Below, in pieces: positions 47,671-59,800 of a stretch of 64,000 nucleotides of DNA. The stretch's first letter is position 1. Every line of letters begins with the position of its first letter. The DNA comes from Dipylidium caninum (Eukaryota; Platyhelminthes; Cestoda; Cyclophyllidea; Dipylidiidae): contig QEYB01000448.1 in the NCBI GenBank assembly GCA_017562135.1, forward strand, positions 1,240,001 to 1,304,000, given 5' to 3'. Both the position numbers and the translations under genes were made by a program. The notes beneath the pieces were generated by a model, which saw only the letters and a list, made by a program, of their open reading frames with translations, made no database searches and had not been told where the DNA came from.

Positions 47671-49513
47671 TCAGTCTTTGCTGTCAGTGAAGCAAAGACG
47701 AAACGAAAGTGGTTTCGATGTTGTAATGTCGCTAATTGTTAAAATCTGACCATTAGACAAAGAGAGATCTAAAAAGGAAATTAAATCATTTTTGTAAATC
47801 AATACTGGATACCTAATCGGGTTTTGTTAGTTTATTGAGTGCCAATAACAAATCCGGCAAAATACACACTGAAAAATTCTAACTCACCGGCAAGACATTT
47901 CGACAAATTAGCTCGAAGACCATGCATCGCCTCGTCAAAATCGACAAAGAGGGTGCGATTAGATCCATTAAGAACTGTTGTGACAGTAGGTGATTGCATT
48001 TGCCTAACAAAATAATAACCGATTTTAACATTCCAAAATTTACGCAATGTTAGTCGCGTTATATTAACCACTTACAATTCTGGAGCATTCTTTAAATACT
48101 CCACAAGATCTCGTAACGTGGATTTAGAAGAAAAGTGGAGGTCTTTAGGAATGTTATTACATACCAAGCATTCGCTCTAATAAAGAAAAACAGCTTTTAG
48201 AATCCTTTGCAATGGTACCCCGGTTTTCAACAATATCAACCCACCTTTCTTTCGATTTGAAAAGTATATGTGTATATGCCCTCAATATCAGAAAAATTCA
48301 TGTAATTGTTCAGATAATCATAGCAAAGGGTTACTAGTTTGAAAGCCTGAAAATAAAAGGCAAACCCGGGAGACAATACAGTAAGAAACAATGTTTTAAA
48401 CAGTTATTCGTAATCGAAATCCAACACTCACTTCAGTTACCAGAGCTGATGCAATAACAGCATTCGTGGAAGCAACTGCAGGGATAATTCGTTTAATAAC
48501 GCCCTTTACTAATCGCATATTTACGCCTTGAATGCCGTACTCCTTCGCCCGTTCTGATGAACGGCTAAAAATCCACTCCAAATGTTCGGGAGAATCTCCA
48601 TCAATATCTACGCCCGCTTTAAAAGAATAATTTAAGCACCAAGAGAAACTTACTTCCAAATGGTTCTTCCTTGGGCCAAAGGAGTAATCGCACGAACTCA
48701 ATGCAGTGTTCTGGTAATCTTGGCGTGTGTGCGATTGTGCAAAGAGGATAGTTCAGTTGAGGAGGATACAAATCAAGGCCGCATTCTATGCATCCGGTAA
48801 CACCGAATAAAACTACAATAACATGGCCCTTGAAACCTTCCGTTCCACCATCAACTAAGGGTATAACTGTATGGAAATCAGGAGTTCCATCCTCTTTGTA
48901 CTCCACTAAAGATGCCTGAGTAGAGAAATACAGGAATACAACCAGAACACAAAATAATTAAAAGGCACTACAAAACTCTTACAAGCATACTATTGATCCA
49001 TCGGCGAGCTATGACAGAATCAAGCCCACAAATTACTATGTCAAATCGTTTGTAGAAATCGGGCCCAAAATCCTGAATTTTCGCAAAATGTGGAGTGACT
49101 TTGCAGGTTTCCACACGATGCGTGATAAAATCAGCAGCGATTTCGGCCTTCGATCGACCGACGTCCTTTTCCGTAAAAAGGAACTGCCTGTTTAAATTGG
49201 AAACGTCAATAACATCCATGTCAATCACATCTATCTGGCAAAATCCCATCAGCGCCTAAAAAGTGTTGGATTAATGCAAAAATAACTCACGAGACACTTC
49301 AATATTTCACAACCGAGGCCACCAGCGCCTAAGACTAAAACTCGAACATGTTCCGCGATCATGTTAACTAACTACAAATAAGTAACTCATCAAGCAAACC
49401 TCGGATGACGGCTCAAAGTCACTGCGTTGAAGAGGTCCATTACGACCTAAAATGCATTCTATAGCTTCCCAACGGACTGTTCGGTCACAAAACACGTTCG
49501 CATGTGAAGACAT
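47671..49513 (-). CDS. UBA3: NEDD8-activating enzyme E1 catalytic subunit UBA3
   Basis: The catalytic subunit of the heterodimeric NEDD8 E1 (with NAE1), which adenylates NEDD8, takes it as a thioester and passes it to UBE2M for cullin neddylation. Nine exons on the - strand (49513-49400, 49371-49291, 49255-48983, 48915-48654, 48616-48432, 48346-48245, 48176-48076, 48003-47888, 47768-47671) close in phase at 443 residues (human 463). Motifs: DFEPSSE near the start; nucleotide-binding GAGGLG at 53-58; [37 protein letters not shown] (198-201) and CLVC (342-345), the zinc ligands; and the catalytic Cys at about 215 in [32 protein letters not shown] is nearly invariant. The last exon ([13 protein letters not shown]) completes the E2-binding ubiquitin-fold domain and is easily missed, because the reading frame runs on into the preceding intron. 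It is first in the tight cluster with SelU. Confidence 0.96.
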
Positions 49514-50884
49514 TGGTTTGAGGAAACGCTCGATTCCTATAGGCTGGCAGGGCTCCGTTTATTATATCGTTTTTATTTCGTATTTATTTAAAGAATAAGT
49601 GGATAATAGACTACATGTTAACCATTTAAAGCTCCACTGACACTTTTATTAGACTGTATTATTCAACACGACTGGAAAACTTGTTTAGAAAAGCATGCTT
49701 ATTAACTATTTTTTAACACTTGATAATGCCTACGTCTTATCCGCAATCCTTATCTCTTTTACTTTACTCGCAATATTTCATGCTTGATAACATTTGATTT
49801 CCCGTACTTTAATCTTATTATATCGCGTCTACAACTCACCCATCATACTTGTCTAGCAATTGGGTACAGAGCACATTGCCAGCCATGCTTTAGAAAATCA
49901 TAGACCCCAGTCTCCGATTCTTAAGGAAAAGCGCTTTGTCAAACAGTGGCTATGAACCTTTTCGCCTTCTGATACGCTTTTTAGTCGGCCCCTGGAAAAC
50001 CCAGAACAAAATTTGCATAACCTGTCCATGTGGCTGACAGGCACGCTTGTAGGATCATATTTTCATGCAATCTTAAGAAGGAATGACCAACTACGTCACA
50101 CTACGTCATACTCCAACCACGTCCCTCTTTAGTACACTGGACAACTCCACGTCCACTTCCAAGTACTCTGATGTCTAAATATCCACCCTGAACGCTTTTC
50201 CTGAGCAACCAGAGGCGAATCCGACTCTTCGTGGCTGCGCTACTCATCTACTCAGGCTTGAAACCAATGCCCAAATAGTGACCATGTTTCAGACCAAAAA
50301 CCACTCCTCCAAATCGCATCCACTGCGAAAGTGTGATTCAAGAACTGAACACTCAAGATAATAAAGCAATTACTTCTGCAAATAAAACACAAGAACTATT
50401 TATGCTGTATTTGAGACCAAAAAACTCAAAATACGGAACTTTTCATAGCTTGCCATTGCACTAAGCTCTCTTCCATTTCAAACGTAATCAAATAGCCTCG
50501 TACACTTGGCGCAATAAATGAAGCGTTTTTATAAAAAGGGTTCAGTGACACATAAAAACTCCCGGGCATCAATATCAGTCAGTTTGAAGTGGTTGGGTTG
50601 ATGACATGGATGGCGACGATAGTTGTAACGGCGGCATTGGTATACATAATAGCAACACGATACAATAAGTGCACTTGGGATAGGATGAAAGGAAAAAGAA
50701 GGAAAGATCGTGGGATTCGTTAAAGCGTAAAATAAGAGTTGTAAGAATAGTACAGTGGCAGTAATAGTAATAGTACAACCGATATCAATGAGTTTCGATA
50801 ACACCGAGCAAATGCGCTGGACGTGATAGGGAAAGAAGAAAGACCCAAAGTGAGGCGACGGCGGTACAAAAAAAGTCTAATTGA
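49514..50884. other. Gap between UBA3 and the SLCO gene
   Basis: About 1.4 kb that should hold the UBA3 promoter and 5' leader and the SLCO 3' untranslated region. Short - strand open frames (for example 50529-50804) carry no recognised motif. An acceptor-like CCAGCCTATAG occurs about 25 bases before the UBA3 ATG on the - strand. Nothing else is supported. Confidence 0.5.
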
Positions 50885-53800
50885 TTAAGCGGATTCTGGT
50901 TTGTCTGGTCGGCCGGATGATGCCCTAACATCAGCTCGATCTTCCGTATCCTGATGGCCATCTTGAAAAGCATTATCATCACTAGTTTTGGTAGCCTCTA
51001 CTTCCTCCTCAGCGCTGAGTTCCGGAGAACTGGAGTACTTGGGCGAAAGCATGTATATTAGCACGATGTAGACCAGTAGACTCGACCCCTTCACTGTTAC
51101 TCCAAGACCTGTAATAAAACTGAGCACTATAACCAACCCAACCACGTTCAAGCATTTACGCTGTGACGAAGCATTCCCCCCCCCCCCAAGTCACTTGAAT
51201 GAGTTTAAATTGGATGGCGCAAAGCCCAGGCTACTGCTAACGCCACTTACGCAAAATTGACAACGAAATGCATGATATGATTGAGAAGATGGTAATCAAC
51301 GAAACACTTTCAGGTACAAACATGATGAATTTCATGTGAGACGAGCAATCATCCTATCCTAACAAAGTTTAGCGAATATCGACTCTTGCCTCAATGAAAA
51401 ATGAAGTAGATATTTGCAGTGCTGAAGCTCCTCAATTAAAAGTTCCATTTGTGACAAAGCTGAACTCGAGATTTGTAGTTTGCTTTAATTAAAAGATGCC
51501 TGATAGCAACAACAAACACCTTAACAAGCATCAGTATTTGCGCAGCGCATGTAAGTAGGTGTGTATATGTATAATTGTACACGTCTGTACGTGTCTATGT
51601 CCAAGGTCGTGGAGTCATACACGAGATCTGAGGAACAAAACAATGCCCGGTGTTATGCCGGTCTGCGCCAAATGGCTCATCTGATACCAGAAAGGTTGGT
51701 TATGGCGAGAACTTATGGCAGGTCAAAATTAGGCTAAAAATCTACACTGTCACCACTTTAGACGATGGCAAAATTCTAATACAGTAAATACTTTTATCTT
51801 GGTATTAATTTTTCATGGTATCCACATAACAGATAATTGATACTCATTTCTTCTAAAAATATATGATCATATGGTTAAAAAAGCTCTGTTAAGTTAATAT
51901 AGAAATAGCATCGTGAGGAGATAAACGTTGTTAATGAGTAAAAGTTGTTCACGGTAGGAAATGAAATTTAAAGACTGTTAAGATTTTGGATTCAATGTAT
52001 ACAAAACAATGAATAAATTCGCCGCCTATATACGCAAACGAGGCTCGTGGCTAATGTCGGGTGTAAAACATTTTTTTGCGGTGTAAGCACTCAATTAGGA
52101 AATGTAATTAAAGTTGTTTAAAAAAGATTCTAAATCTGTGTGCCACATATCGCCTACTTTTAGGATAAACAACGTGCTAGATTAAGGTATAGCATTAAGG
52201 TTAATAACCAAGGCTTTTCTAATACGCAAATGGCATTCAATTCAGTACTACGAATCGTATATTGAGACTTTCCTAAGGTAAGAAAGTCCGAGTATCGTTT
52301 GTATTTATGTTCCTCTAAACAAAAAGAGCATTGAGGCAAACATAGCGACCAAAAAAAATGAGACGTCAACCATGTTGCGTTTACAGTGCCCTATTTCTCC
52401 TTATCCACATTTACGATGAGGGCTGTAATGGGCTCCCGAAAAAGGTAATCATTGAGTTTGAAGGAAAACACAAAACAGTGTTAGACCATGTAAATACGAA
52501 ACAAAATCAGTTTATATCTTCAGAGACAACTAGAAGAGGGATCATTAATCGTGTAGTGATGGTAGTTATTCACAAGATCATATTCTTCGTAAACATGCAC
52601 GGACAACTGCGGCATGGAGATAAATTTCACGCAAAATCGATCACTAGTCACTGCCAAAACCGTTAAGTTAGTCCACATATTGTCTTGATCTAAGCGTAAG
52701 ATAATATTTTCCGAGGTAACCCGCATATATTCAACACAATTTATCCAGGAAAACAGATTATCTGTAGTAGTTTATGCGTTATTTGAATCAAGGAGGAAAA
52801 AAATTAACAATGACTATAAAGGTTGTTAGAATTGTCAGTGTATTGCACCTCGCCCCCCTCCCCCCGCCCCTTAGAGGAATTAAGAAGTTCGTTCATTGGG
52901 AGGAAGTAAAGAATTCGTCCACTTGTATAAAAAAAGATAGACAGAGAAAAGGAAAAGGACATATCAGTGATATACTGAGGGCCTTCTTCGAAGCCTACAA
53001 AAACAGTAGCGCACATTAGTAAGAAGGTTGTCTTCTTGCATATGCAAATAAGGAAATAAGGAAGTAAATCGTGCCCAGAATTTAGTGCTCCGGTCGGCTA
53101 CTCCATCACCCCTGTTCTCAACAGCAGTAGGAAGGAAAGATATCTTACCAGTAATGTATTGGGTGAGCTGTTTGACGTCCATGAGGGCGCAATCACCTCT
53201 GCGTCCACACTCATCTTTCCAGAGCAGGCAGGCTCCGTCAATGACTCTGCCAAAAGCAATTGGTGAGGGGAGGTTGGCGAGGAGGCGGATAATGACGAAT
53301 TGCAATCCTAAGGCGAGAGAACGCTGGCTATGCCGTACGGAACGCATCGTCAACATTATTAAGGGGTTCTGAATGACACCGGTGAGAAAAAGGACGACTG
53401 TGAGGAAACACACGAAAGATACAAGCTTTTTGCAGTCGGGCGCGCACATTCCAGTGTACACCTCGTCGTCGAAAATCTGCAAGGGTGCATCTTTCCCTCC
53501 TACCAGTGTCGACGGTGTATTGGCATCGCGTTGTGAGACGAAATCACTGTTGGAGTCGACAGCAAAACTACGCAAGCAGTGACAATGGTGGTAGACATAC
53601 TGAAAGATAAAGCAAAAACTTACTTTAAGATAATAATTTAAATGACAAAAGGGTTGCTTTTTAATGCGTAATTTAAACTATGAATGCCAAAAATAATATT
53701 ATTAGTAGTACAATTTGAGGAAAAGGTTAAGTTCCTCCAATGCCTCGAATATCCACATAGAAGAGACCGAAAGAAACGGTGGTCTCGTGCCTTCAATCCG

Positions 53801-56800
53801 AAAGAATAAATTTTAAGGTCCATAATATCAACAATACCAACTCAGCAACTAGATGATGGCAGGTCTCGTAGGTGGCGGAATGGTGATTAGATTGAATGTT
53901 CTGGAAAGTAGTCGAATATTTTCACTAGGTGAAATGCTGAGTAAAGAGAAAGTTGTACAATCGGTTGTGTTTAATAGCATTCGGCAAATAAAAATATACG
54001 CTCTGATGTGCAAAAACCGCAGACTACTACCAAGTAAGTCGAAATAAAGACACAAATCATTAATGCTCGATATTTTTAACAAGAAGATTTTTTATTTAGA
54101 CTCATTGGAACAGTTAACTAGGGCATTAAGCAGGCATATACATGTCCATTGAATCGTATTACGGTTTTGTGCATAACAGCGCCTAGGCTAACTGATTAAG
54201 GATCTAGAGAATCACTTCCGGTTCTCATTTCTTCTATGCAAGTAGAACTAATGCTAAAAATTATTTTTGCCAGGTTTCTGACTCTGATGGGGAGAAAAAA
54301 GTTCTTTCGTGTCATTTTTGAAACCAGATTTTACAAATATACCATATCCTCTAATATCCAGATAGATGCGATAATGTGGCAGAAAGTGGTCTTTATAACT
54401 TTTTGAAACCTGTATAAGTAGCATGATGCACCATGCAACGAAGTGGTAATTAAGGGAAGGGAGAGTGGATTAATGGCAAAGAAATCCGATCCCAATGGCG
54501 TTTGTCTCGTGTAAGTTTCAAGTTCACTGGTTTTCGTGTTCACAAAAGATACATTTTTGTGCCGATGAGCTAAGGGTGTTGAGAAGCGGCAGTGCCAAGA
54601 AAGGCAAGCCAAATTCATAGGCGAAAGTAAAGAAAAGTTTAATGATGGCGGGCATCGTTAACAACTGATCTATGGGTAATAGTCACACAGAAACTTTTGA
54701 AAAAGCTAGTCCAAGTCGGCAGTGTTATTAGTAAAATAAAAATTCTCGTATAAAAGCCTGATTGATGAGTATGACAGAAATCTAAACGATGCCTATTTAC
54801 ATTAAATTATAATATGGAATATTTAACAAACGTCAACATCAATGAAAATTGTAAAAGAGCCTGGACGTTAACTAAGGCGGCTAGACTCTATAATGCAAAC
54901 AACAACATGCTTCAACGTAACGGACACTTCTAAGCCAATATGGGATTGTTTTATAAGTTGTGAAATAACCAGCTGTGAATGAAGAATGCCCACTTCAAGT
55001 TCACGCCACGAGGAGTGGCACAAAGTGGGATTAATTAAGGCCATGGTTCCATGCTAAATAGTTTGGGTATACAAAAAGGGCACCTTGTTATACTGCCTTA
55101 AACGTATTTTCACTTCAGGACTTCCAAAGAAGAATTTAAACGAAGCCACCGATAAACGATATAGTGCCGATGTGTTAGTGGAGAAGGCAAAGATTCGAGG
55201 TTGGGATTGTTCCCCTTAACCTTAAAAGTATTGTCATTTTCAAAGAAATCTCTATAAAAAAAACTGAGCATTGGAGGGTACGAAGTACATTTCGCATAAA
55301 CGAAGCGGAACACGAGTTACTTCACCTGTGTGAGTGCAATCTCCGACCTGATATGTTTGGAAAAAAATGATCACTCATGAGATCTCGAGCATCACGCATC
55401 CCGTTAAAACAACTACACACCGGGAATGAATCGAGTAGAAAAATTAGTAGTGAAGATATCTATTTCAAGGAAAGGAACATTTGTCGAAGTGTTTCGAATG
55501 AGTAGACACTTAAAATTGTCATTATTATGTATATAGGGCAATGCGCCAAGTAGGATGAGAGGTAACAGTAGATGTAAATAAGTGACTTGTGTAAAAATTC
55601 TCACAGCCTAGAAAATCATTTTTCAAACTGGTTCTATGGTCATGTACCGGCAGACAAAACAATTTCATGAACTTACTTAAGCCACATACAAAAACGGATT
55701 GGGTAAAGAAGACCCTACCTCGATTAATTAAAACCAAAGTAACTTTGGCTTACCGCACTTGTCGACAAAGTGGTACCAACTCTTACTGTATCGTATAACG
55801 AGAGTTTTTTTGTTGCGGTCAAGCGATAGGATAATTAATGGTATACCTGATTTGAATCGGGCAGGAAAACTGGTCCCTTGGCACAACCAGCAAAGCAGGG
55901 TGAAATGAAGATGGTGTTGGTCTTAAGGTGGCATACAGGTTTCCAGGCCTTGGTGTTGCAATCGCACGGTCGGCAACAAGCCACTTCCCAGGGTTTCAAA
56001 ATCTCGGACATGTTTGTATTTACGGCCCCGAAGGGTCTACAATATGAAAATAAACCTACTGTGACAATATGTACATTACGTAAAGATTAATTATTAATTT
56101 CCATTGGGCATGATAAGAAAGCTGACAGATAGAAAGGTCCAATAGAAAGGTCCAATATGTAGACATATAATCTTATAAAAATTGGTTAAAAAAATATGAG
56201 ACTGAAGCAGTAGAATAATGCTAATCTGAGGTTTGGTTAGCCTTGTTAAAAATATAAAAGTCTTCATGCGAGCGAGAGGAGTGGAAATACAAAAAGAGTA
56301 GGGCGACAAGACGATAAGAATATCAAACGTTCAACTAGAGGGAGAACTCCACTCCAGACAAAAAATATCGTGACAAAAAAGCATTTAAGAGGTTCTCACT
56401 TTAGGGCAGTAGACTATAAACCTCGGTAGCAATCTTATCTAAATACGTATATCATGCTCATACTCATACTCAAGGGAAAAGCAAGTTATAAGCAATGGAT
56501 GTAAAGCTTGTCATTTTTTTGTTTACGTCTTTGAGATTGCGAGTGAAGAAGTTAAAAATAGTAACAAGCGAGGATGACCTTTAACAGCGGAGGAGGCGCA
56601 CGTAGGTTCACCAGTGTAATATGGCCTATTTTTAAAATTGTACAAAACCACATACACAGTCAGTGATGGCCCCAAAGTGGGGGATAAACAGGCAAGCGTA
56701 GGAATGCGGTGAAATGCAAATCAAAAGAAACAATAATACGATTCCTGTGCACGACATCCCAGGAACTCCTTAGTAAAAGTTGGTGGAAATTTCCCCGTGG

Positions 56801-59800
56801 CCCATGAGCCTGCCGACCAATAAATCGCGTCATTTCTACCGAGAACATTGTCTGCGATGAACACGCTATTTCGATATGTTGGAGACAAAACTAGGTGTGG
56901 AGCATACAGATGTAAGGCCATGAAAATTGTAAGTGAAAAAAAATTAACTTAGTCACATGGTTCCATCAGTCTTCCTTCAAAACGTGATTGAGAGGTGTAC
57001 TAATTTTTTTTACAGTCAAATGCACAATAACATTTCAAGACGGAGTCCCATTTAGAAATGACCCCATTAAGGCCAAAGACAGTAAATAACTTCGAACATA
57101 CCAGAACGTTTTCTTTTTGTATTTATATGTCGAATGTAAATTGCGTTTGTTCAATAAGGTGCAACACTTTTCATTATGCCAACACCAAGTATGACAAAAA
57201 AACTTTGGCATTTAGCAAGAGAATCATTAGTACAATCAATCACATAGTAAATTATTTTGATGAACACAAACTAGAGGCTTTCCTGATATAAAGAGGTCAG
57301 TGAAAGTAAAATCGCGTATTATAAAGTACAGCGGCACCAACTTTGGTCAATTTAAAAGATGGTGAGTAGCATGCTAACAATTGCAAATCAAAACTTACTT
57401 TTGACTAACTACATCCAGAACAAATGGTAGGAAAAGTCATCAACGCCCCAAAAAAATGGAAACACTACTCAGAGACGGACTTTAAAATAACGGATCCAAA
57501 CGCAAATTGGCGTAAGAAGGGTAACGATGGCGAAATTTAATAGCACCCATCTTCCTTTATTCGTCCTAGTAGATCTTGGAAGGTTTATTTTTTATTTATT
57601 ACTTGCCTCATGATCTTTAAGAGTAATCAGATTAAAAATAAACAACGTAAAAGAGCTCCTTTACCAAGAGCAAGGAAGCACATACTAGCCCACAAAGCCT
57701 GCCGCATTCCAAATATAGCAGAATTAGGAATGATTATGGAGGAATATTAATGTCGACTTTCTATATATGGGAATAGAAAGAGGAGTTTTCGAAGGTGGAA
57801 GTGCGTGGCATTGAAGAGCTGCGCAAAAGACCGGCTAACTGAGTTACACCGAAATTCCCAAAGTATGAGCTGCGAATGTGACAACTTGTAACTCAAAATG
57901 TCGGAACTTAGCTACAAGCGAGTAACACTTCGTGTAGGGATGTAAATTTTACGGCTGAAAGTTAAAATAATCTGTGAGATGCTCAAACTAATAAAAGCAA
58001 CAGGTATAAATAAGAATCTATATTTGGGATAATCAGCAACATTACTGAATTTTTCGCTCTAAAAAGCACAAGGTAGGAGGGTCACACAACCAATAACACC
58101 TCATAAACGTTCGAGTGTGTCTATAAACGAAATTTCTCATCTGTTCGGGAAAAGTACGTCATGGATATCCAATAAATATGGTACACTTTGATCATATCAA
58201 CTCGACGCATAGGTAAAGGCTGCTTTGGGGACTAACTTTGAGGCTATTTTCGAAAATGCGCCTGGTAAAAGCCAAAATTAGCTAAATCGTAGGGGATAGA
58301 GATAACAGGAAACAAATCTTACTCCTATTATCATCTGTTTAAGAAAACGATGTGAGTTTGAAGAGAGATTGAGAAACAAAAGTACGTGAATTTATTAGAT
58401 TCCCGTCCACGTTATAAAAGAAAAAAAGTATAGTTTGACACCATTGCCTTGACTGGATTTGTAAATTACACGCTGATTGACCCAGATAGTGTTCGGGTCA
58501 TTTGCTAAAGCGACAATCCAATAAACGCGAATAGTGGAGTACTACTGTATGTGGGAAAAAATGCTGCCTACGTTTTGCTTAGACAAGGCTCTATAAGTGT
58601 CCCTCCGGTGCATGAGTCGGTTTAGGTGCCATTACCTCGGTGCATAGACGAAGGGGAAAGCTCAATATGGGCTACCAGACAAAAGTGTAGACTCGAAACG
58701 TGCGGACTCACCCGGTGGGGTAAGGGACAGTGAAACCAGCGATCTTGGGATTTTGACAACCGAGGAAAAAGAAGGAACTCATGGAGCCAACAATGAAGAG
58801 ATTGATGGCAAAAACAAAGAGAGCGGCACCTGTAAGAGAAAAAACAAGAGTACAGAAGAGTAAAGGCTTGCACTAACCCTCATCTTACTAAATTTCCCTA
58901 TAAACCAAAATAATATCTCGTATTCCATTACTTGAAAACAATTTCTGGAATATGAGTCTGTTAGTGTGTCAGAATTCTCAACTCCTTTTCGGTTAGAATG
59001 GACTCCAATATTCTACCGGAACATCGAACCACAGCGTGAGGAATTTCACGTCAAGCATGGAAGGGTATCACTGCATACAGCATTAGAGTTTTTTTAGGGA
59101 AATATTTCCACCACTTGAAGCGATACAATCAAGCGCCTCTGTTTTGAAGAACTGCAACTGTAAGCCTTACATCTTGTCGGTAATGTACGGTCGCAAACGC
59201 TACTCATAACCCTTGTCGTTCAGGTGGTAATCTCGCTCGTACAATTAAATCCTTGTAAAATAGGTAAAATAGCGTGAATAAAAATACTTAGTGGATAAAG
59301 AATCCAATCACAACAAAAATTTGTGGATTCGACCGGATAAGCAACAGAGAAAGTGTGGTGCATATGTCAAATATAAATGAAGTTGAAGTGATTAGAACTC
59401 CACCAACGGAGAGGTTATACAAATTGCAAAGAATCATATGTACTATGCTGTGATTGTTTGTTTCCAGATGATAAGTATCACACTGGCAGTGTTAGATAGT
59501 ACAAACAATGATATCGAATATCAAGAAAAAAACCGAAAATTTAAAAGATCAAATTCCGGTAGAGAGAATACAAGCGTCATGTCAATTCCGGCCTAGTTGA
59601 AGAGAGTAGGAATCGATGCAAAGGATAGATGTCTAACAATGAAAACATTTCAAACAAAGCTCTTATACATTCCTTGGGTGGCTTTAGCCCATTTAGGCGA
59701 AAAAAATGTCTGATCAAGGTGAAAAGATATGATGAAAACATGACTCATTCTTCCCTGTAGGTAGTCAGATGCTCCATTGTTTAAATGCTTAAATGCGGAT

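Noticed and set aside
50529..50804. A 91-residue hydrophobic - strand frame just downstream of the SLCO stop
   Set aside because: It is Leu/Tyr-rich from AT-rich untranslated sequence, without motif or splice support.
56650..56921. Possible extra SLCO exon with AIYWSAGSWATGKFPP
   Set aside because: The flanking exons already join in phase, and this peptide has no match to the OATP loop.
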